Positions 32,492-41,783 of a stretch of DNA of 64,000 bases are shown here, one piece after another. The notes beneath the pieces were generated by a model. That model ran no database searches. It was given only the letters and a program-made list of their open reading frames with translations, and had not been told where the DNA came from. Made by a program: the position numbers and the translations under genes. The stretch is from CAJINA01 sp964636125 (GTDB taxonomy: Bacteria; Desulfobacterota; Desulfobacteria; Desulfobacterales; CAJINA01), in NCBI GenBank assembly GCA_964636125.1, contig CAZWPX010000005.1, positions 82,697-146,696 on the forward strand, given 5' to 3'. Every line of letters starts with the position of its first letter. The first letter of the stretch is position 1.

Positions 32492-34766
32492 TTACGCATA
32501 TATCGGAAAGAAGATGCCCCGGGTGGATACCCGGGCCAAGGTGACCGGTGAGGCCCGGTTTACCGCCGACCTGAGTCTGCCTCGTATGCTGGTGGGCAAG
32601 ATTTTAAGAAGTCCCCATCCCCATGCCCGGATCCTGGACATAGACGTTTCGGCGGCTGAAAACCTGCCGGGTGTAAAGGCTGTTGTGACCGGCAAGGAGA
32701 CGTTGGGCCGGAAATGGGGTGTTTTCCGATACACCCTCGATCAGCAGATGCTCACCACGGACAAGGTCCGCTATATCGGTGAAGATGTGGCGGCAGTGGC
32801 TGCGGTGGACGAAAAGACCGCCCTGGCCGCCCTGGATCTGATCAAGGTGGACTACGCGGTGCTGGAGCCGGTGTTCGACCCCATGGCGGCAATGGCCCCG
32901 GGAGCTCCCTTACTGCACGAAGATTTCCAGAATAATATCAATATTCATGTTCCCATCCAGGCGGGCGATGTGGAAGCTGGTTTTAAACAGTCCCACTACA
33001 TTCGGGAGGATACCTATACGGCGCCGGAGGATTCCTATTTCCAGGCGGAGCCCTACGCCGTGGTGGCCCGCTATGACCTCGACGGCAACCTCGAGATGTG
33101 GATGCCCAATGCGGGCCCCCACATGAAATCCAAGCCCATTTCCAATATGCTCGGCATCCCGCTCAACAAAGTCCGGGTCCGGAAGATTGCCATCGGGGGC
33201 GCCTTCGGCGGGCGCAGCGAAATATCCCCGGCCGATTTTATCTGCGCCCTGCTGGCCAAAAAGGCGCAGCGGCCTGTGAAAATCGTCTTTACCCGGGAAG
33301 AGAACACCATCGCCACCCGCCAGGGGCACTCTTTGATTACCACCATCAAAACGGGAGTCGACAAAGAGGGGCGGGTCCTGGCCCGGGACATCACCTGCTA
33401 CATGGATGGCGGCGCTTACAGCAGTACCGGGCCTATTGCCACCAGTGTGCCGTTTCTCTGCATGGAGCAGGCCTACCGCATGGACAACGTGCGCTACAAC
33501 GGTTACCGGATTTACACCAACAAACCGATCCGGGGCATGATCCGCATGCACGGCCGAGGGTTTGCCTGCGGGGTGGACATCCAGCTGGACCGGATCGCCG
33601 AACACCTGGGGATGGACCCGGTGCAGATCCGCCTGGTGAACGCGCGCCGGCCCGGGGAGTATACCAACACGGGCTCTCTGGTGGCCAGCTGCGCCATGGT
33701 CGAAACCATCGAAAAGGCGGCCGAAAAGGCGCGCTGGTCGAAAAAGTGGGGCAAGCTGCCGCCGTTTCACGGTATCGGCATCGGCACCAATTCCGTGCAG
33801 ACGGGCTTTCCCATGGGCATCCGGGGCGGCAGCCAGGCTGCGATCAAGTTCAACGAAGACGGCGGCGCCACCGTGATTTCCGGTGTGGTGGACAATGGCC
33901 AGGGCAATGACAACATGCTGGTGCAGATCGCGACCGAGGAGCTGGGCATCCACCCGGAAGACGTCCAGCTGGTGACCGCGGACACGGAGGTTACCTCCTC
34001 GGATCCGGGGGCCTATTCCCAGGTATCCACGTTCATCGGGGGGCACGCCGTCAAACTGGCTGCCCGGGAGGTGATGAAAAAGATCCTGCTGACCGCGTCC
34101 GAAATGCTGGAAGTCGGCGTGGACGACCTGGTTGCCCGGGACCGGATGATCACGGTGCGGGGGAATCCGGAGAAAAGCATCCACATCAAGAAGGCGATCC
34201 GCATGGGACTGGTAAAGGGCCGGGCGCCCAGCGGCGAAGGGGCCTACTGGCCCAACGTGGATTCAAAACGGGAGTGGGTCTCCAATCCCTTCGGCCAGAT
34301 GTGCGGGGCCTTTTCATTTGGTACGACGATCTGCGAGGTCGAGGTCGACCCCGAAACGGGCCAGGTAACCGTGCTGGAAGTCACCGCGGCCCAGGATGTG
34401 GGCTACGCCCTCAATCCCCTGGTCCTTGAAGGGCAGTTCGAAGGGTCGGTGGCCATGGGCGGGCAGGGCGGCATGCTGACCGAGCAGCACAACTGGAAGG
34501 ACGGCCTGGTCCTCAATCCCACCCAGCTCGAATACCAGCTGCCGCTGGCCGTTGATATGCCGAAGATCAATTCCATTATCGTGGAATCGGTGGACCCGGA
34601 CGGGCCGTACGGTGCCAAGGAGGCGGGGATGTCCATCGCCATGTCGGCCGCCCAGGCTTACAGCGCGGCTATCTGCAACGCCATCGGCGTCTACCTGGAT
34701 GATTTTCCACTCACGCCGGACAGAATCTTGAAAGCCATCACTGAAAAAAACGAAGGAGGAAGTTAG
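32484..34766 (+). CDS. Molybdopterin-binding subunit of enzyme 2, catalytic Glu replaced by Met
   Basis: ATG 32484, eight bases before the end of the FeS gene, gives 760 residues. The protein shows the molybdopterin-binding fold of the xanthine dehydrogenase family: KIAIGGAFGGRSEISPADF, RGMIRMHGRGFACGVDIQ and VVDNGQGNDNMLVQIATEEL. At the C-terminal active-site loop, where the family reads GAKGVGEP with a catalytic Glu, it reads GAKEAGMS, so Met716 occupies the base position. Together with the HcrB-type FAD subunit this argues for chemistry other than standard hydroxylation, perhaps a reductive step on a CoA thioester. Nearby indole-related genes suggest an aromatic substrate, which is not identified. 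Confidence 0.88.
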   Translation: MADYAYIGKKMPRVDTRAKVTGEARFTADLSLPRMLVGKILRSPHPHARILDIDVSAAENLPGVKAVVTGKETLGRKWGVFRYTLDQQMLTTDKVRYIGEDVAAVAAVDEKTALAALDLIKVDYAVLEPVFDPMAAMAPGAPLLHEDFQNNINIHVPIQAGDVEAGFKQSHYIREDTYTAPEDSYFQAEPYAVVARYDLDGNLEMWMPNAGPHMKSKPISNMLGIPLNKVRVRKIAIGGAFGGRSEISPADFICALLAKKAQRPVKIVFTREENTIATRQGHSLITTIKTGVDKEGRVLARDITCYMDGGAYSSTGPIATSVPFLCMEQAYRMDNVRYNGYRIYTNKPIRGMIRMHGRGFACGVDIQLDRIAEHLGMDPVQIRLVNARRPGEYTNTGSLVASCAMVETIEKAAEKARWSKKWGKLPPFHGIGIGTNSVQTGFPMGIRGGSQAAIKFNEDGGATVISGVVDNGQGNDNMLVQIATEELGIHPEDVQLVTADTEVTSSDPGAYSQVSTFIGGHAVKLAAREVMKKILLTASEMLEVGVDDLVARDRMITVRGNPEKSIHIKKAIRMGLVKGRAPSGEGAYWPNVDSKREWVSNPFGQMCGAFSFGTTICEVEVDPETGQVTVLEVTAAQDVGYALNPLVLEGQFEGSVAMGGQGGMLTEQHNWKDGLVLNPTQLEYQLPLAVDMPKINSIIVESVDPDGPYGAKEAGMSIAMSAAQAYSAAICNAIGVYLDDFPLTPDRILKAITEKNEGGS

Positions 34767-34767
34767 T

Positions 34768-35910
34768 ATGCGTGCTTTGGTAATAGGGGGAGCAGGGGGT
34801 ATGGGCCAGGGAGTGGCCCGGGATTTGATAAAACAGGCCCAGGTAGAAACGGTTACGCTCGGTGACATCAATACCGATCCGGACAGATTGACCGCCAAAC
34901 TGCGCGACAGTGAAAAAACATCCCTGGTTAAAATCGACGTGAATGACCACGGCCAGATGGTTGACGCCATCAAGGCGGTCGATGTCGTCATCAACTGCGC
35001 AGGGCCGTTTTACAAGACTGCCGTGGCCGTTGCCCGGGCAGCCGTTGAGGCCGGGGTCAACTATATCGATATATGCGATGACTACGAAGCGACCGAGATC
35101 CTTTTTTCGTCGGATATTGGTCAGGCCGCCCGGGATGCCGGGATAACCGTCTTGACGGGCATGGGCTCGGATCCGGGAACCAACAACGTGCTCGTCAAGT
35201 GGTATGCTGACCGCCTGGATCGGGTCGACGAGGTTTATCTGTACTGGGTGGTTAGCATCGCTGAACTCGCCGGGGCAGCCTGGGATCACAGCCTGCATAT
35301 GACCCTGGGAAAAATTCCGCAATATATCGACGGGCAGCTGCAATACGTGGAAGGCGGTACCGAAGTGGAACCGGAGCAGTTTCTCGAACCGCTGGGCACC
35401 TGTCATGTCCGCTACGTGGGGCATCCCCAGCCGCTTACCATTCCCCGCTACATAGAAGGTGTCAAGAAGGTGATCATCAAAGGCGCCCTCATACCGTTGT
35501 GGGTGGATGAACTGATAAAAGAACAGAAAGATTCCGGTTTCCTCAACACGGAGCCGCTGGAGGTCAAAGGGGCCCGCATAACGCCTTACGATCTGGCCTT
35601 GAAACTCTGGGATACAATTCCCGAAGGCCGGGACAACGGGCCCCAATCTTCCGGTTTGAAAGTGATTGTAAAAGGTGAGCGAGAGGGAAACCAGGTGACC
35701 TACACGGCCGACATGGTGGGCCGGATGGCACCGGGAACCGGACTTCCGGCTTCCATCGCCGCCCTGATGATGGCAGCGGGCGATGTCACGGAAAAGGGGG
35801 TGGTTGCCCCGGAAGGCTGCATCGACCCGGAAAAATTCCTGGCGGCTTTCCTGCAAAGAGGCGCCCGGATTCATCAGACAGAAAAGATCGCCTCCATGTT
35901 TAAACCCTAA
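34768..35910 (+). CDS. Saccharopine dehydrogenase-like NAD(P)-binding protein
   Basis: The 380-residue protein begins with a Rossmann motif (ALVIGGAGGMGQGVARDLI) and has INCAGPFYKTAVAVARAAVE and YIDICDDYEATE, typical of the saccharopine dehydrogenase/homospermidine-synthase group. A second domain follows with MGSDPGTNNVLVKWYADRL. Members oxidise or reduce imines formed from amino acids. The ATG at 34768 sits next to the stop of the molybdenum subunit gene and has a GGAGGAAG site. It is followed 14 bases later by an aminotransferase gene, so an amino-acid intermediate is likely. The substrate is unknown. Confidence 0.8.
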   Translation: MRALVIGGAGGMGQGVARDLIKQAQVETVTLGDINTDPDRLTAKLRDSEKTSLVKIDVNDHGQMVDAIKAVDVVINCAGPFYKTAVAVARAAVEAGVNYIDICDDYEATEILFSSDIGQAARDAGITVLTGMGSDPGTNNVLVKWYADRLDRVDEVYLYWVVSIAELAGAAWDHSLHMTLGKIPQYIDGQLQYVEGGTEVEPEQFLEPLGTCHVRYVGHPQPLTIPRYIEGVKKVIIKGALIPLWVDELIKEQKDSGFLNTEPLEVKGARITPYDLALKLWDTIPEGRDNGPQSSGLKVIVKGEREGNQVTYTADMVGRMAPGTGLPASIAALMMAAGDVTEKGVVAPEGCIDPEKFLAAFLQRGARIHQTEKIASMFKP

Positions 35911-35924
35911 AAGGAAGGTCCCCC

Positions 35925-37175
35925 ATGGAAGAAGTTCAAAAACTCACCATTTCCAAAAGCCGGGAATTATTCGAAGAGGCCCTGAATCTGGTGCCGGGCG
36001 GAGTTCTTGGTGCCAGAAAGCCGGCCGATTTTATCGATGGGGAATATCCCATTTTTCTTGAAACCGGCCAGGGCTGCCGGCTGACCGACATTGATGGCAA
36101 TGAATTTATCGACTTTCTATGCGGTTATGGACCCATCATTCTCGGCTATCGGGAGAAAGAGGTTGATGAGGCCGTTTACCGGCAGATAAAGGACCGGGGC
36201 TTTTGCTTCACACTCACCCAGAAGTATCAGAATCAACTGGCCCGAAAACTGGCCGAAGTCGTTCCTTCCGCGGAGATGAGTATCTTTTTGAAGACCGGTT
36301 CGGATGCCACCACGGCCAGCATCCGTATCGCCAGGGCCTACACGAAGCGAGTCAAGGTGATGCGCTGCGGCTACCACGGCTGGCATGACTGGTGTGTCGA
36401 GATGAAAGGTGGGATTCCGGAAAAGTTCTACGAGGATGTCTACGAATTCCGGTACAATGATCTCGACCGGCTCGAAGAACTGATGAAAAAGCATGGCGAC
36501 CAGACGGCGGCCATTATCATGACGCCTTTCGGGCACCCCAACCACCAGAAGATGCAGGTGCCGGCACCTGGTTTCCTTGAAGGAGTCAGGGAGCTTGCCA
36601 GCCGCTATGGTGCGATTCTGGTGTTTGATGAAATTCGGACCTGTTTCAGACTTAAACTGGGCGGGGCGCAGGAGCTGTATGGCGTTACCCCCGACCTGAC
36701 CGTGGTCGGCAAAGCGCTGGCCAATGGGTATCCCATCAGTGCGGTGACCGGGAAAGCCGACGTGATGATGGCGGCGGCCCACAAGCTTTTTATCTCTTCC
36801 ACTTTTTTTCCGAATAGTGAGGGCTTTGTGGCGGCTCTCAAAACCATCGAAATCCTGGAGCGGGACAATGTGCTTGAAAGCATCTGGGCAAAAGGGGATT
36901 ACCTGATGCAAAAGATCCAGACCAGTATCGACAGGCATGCAGTCGGTGCCGAGTTGAGCGGCGTGGCCCCCATGTTTTACATAACCTTTGAAAAGGAAGA
37001 ATCCGGCAGCTACAAAGGCAAGCGCCGTGATTTTTATACCCATCTTATTCGCAAGGGCTTCTTTTTTACGCCCTTTCATCATGCCTATATCTGCTACCGG
37101 CACACGGAGCAGGACCTGGACTTAACGGCGAACGCCATTGATGAGGCCCTGGCTTATGTGAAGGACAAATATTAA
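35925..37175 (+). CDS. Class III PLP aminotransferase (glutamate-1-semialdehyde aminomutase-like)
   Basis: The 416-residue fold-type I enzyme resembles glutamate-1-semialdehyde 2,1-aminomutase and related omega-aminotransferases. Visible elements are LVPGGVLGARKPADFIDG at the N-terminus, the cofactor-binding KTGSDATTASIRIARAYT, GYHGWHDW, LVFDEIRTCFRL with the PLP-nitrogen Asp, and VVGKALANGYPISAV with the Schiff-base lysine. It is unlikely to be the haem-pathway HemL because it sits in a catabolic operon behind a saccharopine-dehydrogenase-like gene. It may transaminate an amino-acid side product or interconvert an amino-keto acid. Confidence 0.85.
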   Translation: MEEVQKLTISKSRELFEEALNLVPGGVLGARKPADFIDGEYPIFLETGQGCRLTDIDGNEFIDFLCGYGPIILGYREKEVDEAVYRQIKDRGFCFTLTQKYQNQLARKLAEVVPSAEMSIFLKTGSDATTASIRIARAYTKRVKVMRCGYHGWHDWCVEMKGGIPEKFYEDVYEFRYNDLDRLEELMKKHGDQTAAIIMTPFGHPNHQKMQVPAPGFLEGVRELASRYGAILVFDEIRTCFRLKLGGAQELYGVTPDLTVVGKALANGYPISAVTGKADVMMAAAHKLFISSTFFPNSEGFVAALKTIEILERDNVLESIWAKGDYLMQKIQTSIDRHAVGAELSGVAPMFYITFEKEESGSYKGKRRDFYTHLIRKGFFFTPFHHAYICYRHTEQDLDLTANAIDEALAYVKDKY

Positions 37176-37313
37176 CCCTAAAGTTGTACGGTATTCCGGA
37201 AATTAGAATTTGACTTATACGCGTGTATCTAATATTCAGTCTCTGAATGTTATTTATTTTTTTTACTGGGCTTATCTAATAGTCTGGGAACCATAAACAG
37301 AAGAGGAGGCGCT

Positions 37314-38690
37314 ATGGAGGTCAAGAAAATATTTTTACCTGAGTCGGAACTGCCCCGGAAATGGTACAATATTGCTGCAGACATGCCCACCCCGATGGAA
37401 CCCCCGCTACACCCCGGCACCGGTCAACCCTGCGGTCCGGAAGATCTGGCCCCGATATTTCCAATGCCGCTCATTGAACAGGAAGTGAGCCAGGAACGCT
37501 GGATCGATATCCCCGATGAAGTTCTGGAAAAATACCTGATCTGGCGCCCGACACCTCTTTACCGCGCCTATGCCCTGGAGAAATTTCTCGATACGCCCGC
37601 GAAAATTTATTTCAAGAATGAAGGCGTAAGCCCGGCGGGCAGCCACAAACCCAACACGGCCATTGCCCAGGTTTACTACAACAAGATTTCCGGCACCAAA
37701 CACATTACCACGGAAACCGGGGCCGGACAGTGGGGCAGCGCTCTCTCGTTCTGCTGTTCGCTTTTTGGCATGAAGTGCAAAGTTTACATGGTTAAGGTCA
37801 GCTACCAGCAAAAACCGTATCGCCGGATCATGATGGAAACCTGGGGCAGTAGCTGTGTTGCCAGCCCCAGCACGGAAACCAATGCCGGCCGTACGATCCT
37901 GGAGCAGAATCCGGATTCTCCGGGCAGCCTCGGCATGGCCATCAGCGAGGCGGTGGAGGCGGCCGTGGGTGACGATAACACTAAGTATGCCCTGGGAAGC
38001 GTTTTGAACCATGTCATGCTGCATCAGACCGTTAACGGACTGGAAGCCCAGAAACAGATGGAGATTGCCGGGGACTATCCGGATGTCATCATCGGCTGTG
38101 CCGGCGGCGGAAGTAATTTTGCCGGGCTGGTTCTGCCGTTTGTTCGTGACAAGATCAACGGGAAAGACATCGATATTATCGGTGTGGAACCGACCTCCTG
38201 CCCCACCATGACCAGAGGGCCTTTTGCCTACGATTTTGGCGACACCGTGCAGATGACACCGCTGCTGCCCATGCACACCCTCGGCCACACATTTGTACCC
38301 GAAGGGATACATGCCGGCGGACTCCGCTATCATGGCATGGCACCCATTGTGAGCCAGCTGCTGATGGACAACCTGGTACGGGCTGAAGCGGTACCCCAGC
38401 TGGAAACCTTTCAGTCCGGCATCACGTTTGCCCGCACCGAAGGCTTTATCAGCGCTCCGGAGACCGATCACGCGGTGGCCATGGCCATCCGCGAGGCCCT
38501 CAAAGCCAAAGAGGAAGGCAAGGAGAAGGTCATTCTTTTCAACTGGAGTGGACACGGACTGGTGGATATGGCCGCTTATGAGGCCTACCTGACCGGCAAA
38601 CTGGCCGACCACGAACTGGCCCAGGAAGAGATCGAGCGCGCCCTCGGGGACATTGCACCGCTTCCGAAACCGCAGCAGTACAAAGGGTAG
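37314..38690 (+). CDS. TrpB2-type tryptophan synthase beta-like PLP enzyme
   Basis: The 458-residue protein is the TrpB2 form, longer than TrpB1, with the N-terminal extension (KWYNIAADMPTPMEPPLHPG) typical of it. The PLP lysine lies in SPAGSHKPNTA; ETGAGQWGSALSF and GCAGGGSNFAGL are the substrate and phosphate loops. TrpB2 enzymes join indole and serine to form tryptophan, usually without TrpA, and may salvage indole. Its place beside indolepyruvate oxidoreductase and putative indoleacetate genes makes an indole-related role likely. A separate promoter region precedes it, and a strong terminator follows. Confidence 0.9.
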   Translation: MEVKKIFLPESELPRKWYNIAADMPTPMEPPLHPGTGQPCGPEDLAPIFPMPLIEQEVSQERWIDIPDEVLEKYLIWRPTPLYRAYALEKFLDTPAKIYFKNEGVSPAGSHKPNTAIAQVYYNKISGTKHITTETGAGQWGSALSFCCSLFGMKCKVYMVKVSYQQKPYRRIMMETWGSSCVASPSTETNAGRTILEQNPDSPGSLGMAISEAVEAAVGDDNTKYALGSVLNHVMLHQTVNGLEAQKQMEIAGDYPDVIIGCAGGGSNFAGLVLPFVRDKINGKDIDIIGVEPTSCPTMTRGPFAYDFGDTVQMTPLLPMHTLGHTFVPEGIHAGGLRYHGMAPIVSQLLMDNLVRAEAVPQLETFQSGITFARTEGFISAPETDHAVAMAIREALKAKEEGKEKVILFNWSGHGLVDMAAYEAYLTGKLADHELAQEEIERALGDIAPLPKPQQYKG

Positions 38691-38710
38691 TCATTGCGAG
38701 TATGCAACCA

Positions 38711-38745
38711 GAATTCCCGGAGGCTGTGGTCTCCGGGAATTTTTT
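38711..38745 (+). terminator. Rho-independent terminator after trpB2-like gene
   Basis: An 11-bp perfect stem (38712-38722 with 38731-38741, AATTCCCGGAG and its complement) closes an 8-base loop and runs into T6 on the plus strand. It lies 21 bases after the TrpB2 stop codon and ends that transcript. Confidence 0.93.
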
Positions 38746-38915
38746 AGGCACGTGTCAACAATTGGAAAAAAGGGCTCAAGGATTCTTAATTTAGAACTTC
38801 AACAGTTCACTTGAATCCTCGAACCCTTGGCACCTTGAATCCTGATAAAAAACCAAGAAGGATGATGCCGGTTTTCTGCCACCGCTGATATTCCGGCACT
38901 AATCTCGTTTTTACT

Positions 38916-39188
38916 ATGACTGAAAAAAAGACTCCGCCTGCCGATGACTACGAGATCAGATGTCCCCGCCTGGGGCACCAAATTTACTTTTCATACTGCC
39001 GCCAGGAGAACCAGGGCCTGCCCTGCTTTAAAACGCTGGACTGCTGGCATACCCATTTCGATGTGCAGGCCCTCCTGCAGGCCGAATTGACCGAGGAGCA
39101 GTGGGCCAGAGCCTTTTGCCGGAATGTGAAACCGAAGGTTCTCTCTTTGCTGGAGTTGATTGAGCAGGCGAAGAAGCAGAATAAATAA
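38916..39188 (+). CDS. Small conserved-looking hypothetical protein, cysteine-containing
   Basis: The 90-residue protein is not assigned to a named family. It has RCPRLGHQIYFSYCRQE, PCFKTLDCWHTHFD and a helical, lysine-rich end. The four cysteines in its first half, in CPRLGHxxxxxYC and CFKTLDC arrangement, could bind a metal. It stands 102 bases upstream of the indolepyruvate oxidoreductase alpha gene and may be transcribed with it. No function is proposed. Confidence 0.6.
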   Translation: MTEKKTPPADDYEIRCPRLGHQIYFSYCRQENQGLPCFKTLDCWHTHFDVQALLQAELTEEQWARAFCRNVKPKVLSLLELIEQAKKQNK

Positions 39189-39289
39189 AACCGCATTTTA
39201 GGTTTTATGTTTTAAGTGTTAGGAAAAGGTTTTGAGAATCTTGGCACCTAAGAGTTAACACCTAAAACAATCGAGAAACAAGGAATCCT

Positions 39290-41146
39290 ATGCAAGCAGA
39301 ATTCTTACTCGGGAACGGGGCCATCGCCCTCGGACTTCTGGAAGCCGGGTGCCAGGTAGTCACCTCCTATCCGGGAACCCCCAGCTCGGAGATCCTGCCG
39401 GAAGTGGTCCGCATGGTCAAATCGGCCGGGCTGAATACCTACGTGGAGTGGTCCACCAACGAGAAGGTGGCCCTGGACAATGCCTATGCCGCAGCGATTG
39501 CCGGCAAACGGGCCGCCGTCTGCATGAAGCAGGTGGGGTTGAACGTGGCGGCTGATTCCCTGATGAGTGCCGCCTATATCGGGAACACCGGGGGGCTGGT
39601 CATCATTTCCTGCGACGATCCCGGACCCCACTCATCCCAGACGGAGCAGGACACCCGTCTTATGGCCCGCCTGGCCAAGGTGCCGGTGTTCGACCCGGCC
39701 ACACCCCAGGAAGCCCGGGAGATGGCCAAAGAGGCCCTGGCGATGTCCGAAGAATTCGGCATCCCGGTGATCCTGCGACCGGCCATCCGGGTCTGCCACG
39801 CGCGACAGAACATCATCCCGGGGCCGCTGACATCAAATGCGGTGAAAGCGAAGTTTGAAAAAAACCCGGCACGCTGGGCGGCCACGCCCCGTTTCAGGTT
39901 TATGCTTCATGGTGAGTTAAACCGGAAGTTAAAAGATATCGGCCGCCGCTTCAGTGATCTCGAACCATTTAACTGTCACGATCTGGAAACGGGCCGGCAG
40001 TATCCACTGGGAATTATCGCGGGAGGGGTTTCATGGGCAGTAGTAAAAGACCTGTTTGCTGAAAGGGACCGCCGGGATATCCCGTTGCTCAAGATCGGGG
40101 TTCCTTATCCGTTCCCGGAACAGCTCGCCGATGAGTTTATGGCCGCCTGCGACCGGGTCCTGGTGGTGGAAGAGACCGATACGGTCATAGAGCTGTTTTT
40201 GAGAAACAAAGCAAAAGTTTTCGGGCGGCTTTCCGGCCACGTTCCGGCCGAAGGTGAACTGGTGCCCCAGGCTGTGGAAAAAATTCTCAACACAGTCCTG
40301 GGTGAAAGCGGCCTGGAGCCGCTGGAGAGCAGCGGAGATCCGGCTGTCCCGGAACTGGTGCAGTCGCTTGAACTTCCCATCCGCAAACCCACCCTCTGCG
40401 CCGGCTGTCCCCACCGGGCGGCTTTTTTCGCGATTCGCAAGGCTCGGCCGAAAGCGATTTATACTTCCGATATCGGCTGCTACACCCTGGGTATGAACCT
40501 GGGCGGGGTGGATACCTGTCTCGATATGGGGGCGGGTATAACCCTGGGGTCCGGTTTTGTCCAGGCGTTCAAACAGGATGCGGTTGAACAGTCGGTGGTG
40601 GCCACCATGGGCGACTCGACCTTTTTTCACTCGGGCACGGCTGGTCTGATCAACGCCGTCTACAACGACGCGCGCTTTATCCTGGTCATTCTGGACAACG
40701 CGACCACGGCCATGACAGGCATGCAGCCGGCGATCTCAACCGGCATCCGGGCGGACGGGACCATGGGCAACGCCATCGCGCTGGAGCGGGTGGTCACGGG
40801 TTGCGGCATCGATTTTGTCGAAGTGGTCGATCCTTACGACCTGAAAGCCATGCGGGCTTTGCTTAAAAAGGCAGTCGGGTATGTCAATGACCCGGATGGT
40901 GGAATCGCGGTGATCATCTCGCGGCACCCGTGTCTCATCAACGATCGGGAAGGTGCGGTTCCAACGCGAACCAGAGTGACGGTTACCGATGATTGTGATG
41001 AGTGCAATTTCTGCCACGACCGTTTTGAATGCCCGGCCCTCTACAAGGATGAAAGCCTTGGGCATACGGCAGTGGATACAATGCTTTGCTCCCAGTGTGG
41101 CGTTTGTCTCCAGGTTTGTCCCAAAGGGGCTATAGTGGCAGTGTGA
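39290..41146 (+). CDS. iorA: Indolepyruvate:ferredoxin oxidoreductase alpha subunit
   Basis: IorA/B oxidatively decarboxylates arylpyruvates, such as indolepyruvate from tryptophan, to aryl-acetyl-CoA, reducing ferredoxin. The 618-residue subunit has the expected order: an N-terminal pyrimidine-binding domain (NGAIALGLLEAGCQVVTSYPG), a central domain, the TPP-binding region (GDSTFFHSGTAGLINAVYND, then DNATTAMTGMQP) and a C-terminal two-cluster ferredoxin domain (CDECNFCHDRFECP and CSQCGVCLQVCPKGAI). It is oxygen-sensitive and marks an anaerobe. The beta subunit gene follows 71 bases later. It fits a tryptophan/indoleacetate theme, although it also serves phenylalanine and tyrosine in other organisms. 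Confidence 0.95.
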   Translation: MQAEFLLGNGAIALGLLEAGCQVVTSYPGTPSSEILPEVVRMVKSAGLNTYVEWSTNEKVALDNAYAAAIAGKRAAVCMKQVGLNVAADSLMSAAYIGNTGGLVIISCDDPGPHSSQTEQDTRLMARLAKVPVFDPATPQEAREMAKEALAMSEEFGIPVILRPAIRVCHARQNIIPGPLTSNAVKAKFEKNPARWAATPRFRFMLHGELNRKLKDIGRRFSDLEPFNCHDLETGRQYPLGIIAGGVSWAVVKDLFAERDRRDIPLLKIGVPYPFPEQLADEFMAACDRVLVVEETDTVIELFLRNKAKVFGRLSGHVPAEGELVPQAVEKILNTVLGESGLEPLESSGDPAVPELVQSLELPIRKPTLCAGCPHRAAFFAIRKARPKAIYTSDIGCYTLGMNLGGVDTCLDMGAGITLGSGFVQAFKQDAVEQSVVATMGDSTFFHSGTAGLINAVYNDARFILVILDNATTAMTGMQPAISTGIRADGTMGNAIALERVVTGCGIDFVEVVDPYDLKAMRALLKKAVGYVNDPDGGIAVIISRHPCLINDREGAVPTRTRVTVTDDCDECNFCHDRFECPALYKDESLGHTAVDTMLCSQCGVCLQVCPKGAIVAV

Positions 41147-41217
41147 AGACGGTTGGTAACTGGAAATTGATTATTCTGGCCCTTTTTAGGATGCCTCGCT
41201 AAGAGGAAAGGTAAATT

Positions 41218-41772
41218 ATGGGGAAAACAAACATAGTTCTATGCGGGTTGGGTGGTCAGGGTATTTTGTTTATGACCAAAGTGCTGGCCCGAACAGCCGT
41301 TGGAAAGGGAATGAATGTGCTTGGCGCGGAAACCCACGGTATGGCCCAGCGGGGCGGGTCGGTGATCTCGCACCTGCGACTGGGTGATGTAAACAGCAGC
41401 CTGGTCAATGCCGGCGAGTGTCACCACCTGCTGGCACTGGAGGAAAACGAGGCGTACCGCAACCTCTCTTTTCTGGCCCCGGGTGCCCATCTCTATGTGA
41501 ACACCGCCTCAGATGCTTTTCCTGAAAAACGTGTCAGTCAGTATCTGGAGGGCAAACAGATTCAGTGCCGGTCAGTGGCTGCCGGGAAGATTGCCCTGGA
41601 TATGGATGCCCCCATGGCTGCCAACCTGGCCCTGATCGGCTTCATGTCAGCCAGCCTGGAGAGTCCTTTCAGCACCGCGGAATTGAAAGCAACCATTGAT
41701 GCTGTCAGCCCGGATCGCCTTAAAGCCACAAATTTCAAAGTCCTTGATGCCGGGGCGGCCGCCGGCGCCTGA
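41218..41772 (+). CDS. iorB: Indolepyruvate:ferredoxin oxidoreductase beta subunit
   Basis: The 184-residue protein is the gamma-domain (POR/KOR) subunit of IorAB. It begins TNIVLCGLGGQGILFMTKVL and carries ETHGMAQRGGSVISHLRLG, both hallmarks of the family. ATG 41218 follows an AAGAGGAAAGG site. It converges with the ATPase gene 11 bases beyond its stop. Confidence 0.95.
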   Translation: MGKTNIVLCGLGGQGILFMTKVLARTAVGKGMNVLGAETHGMAQRGGSVISHLRLGDVNSSLVNAGECHHLLALEENEAYRNLSFLAPGAHLYVNTASDAFPEKRVSQYLEGKQIQCRSVAAGKIALDMDAPMAANLALIGFMSASLESPFSTAELKATIDAVSPDRLKATNFKVLDAGAAAGA

Positions 41773-41783
41773 TCAGTCTCGAA

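Noticed and set aside
32910..34184. Long open frame (424 codons) on the minus strand inside the molybdenum subunit gene
   Set aside because: It mirrors the codon pattern of the real plus-strand gene, shows no domain and is His/Gly-rich, as expected for an antisense shadow in GC-rich coding DNA.
34738..35874. Open frame (378 codons) antisense to the saccharopine-dehydrogenase-like gene
   Set aside because: No family features and no ribosome site; shadow of the real gene.
37210..37238. TTGACT and TATTCA as a promoter for the TrpB2 gene
   Set aside because: The -35 is good but the -10 matches the consensus at only three positions; a promoter is expected in this gap but I cannot place it firmly.
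37407..38612. Long open frame (401 codons) antisense to the TrpB2 gene
   Set aside because: No recognisable motif; the plus-strand frame is a clear enzyme with all its motifs.
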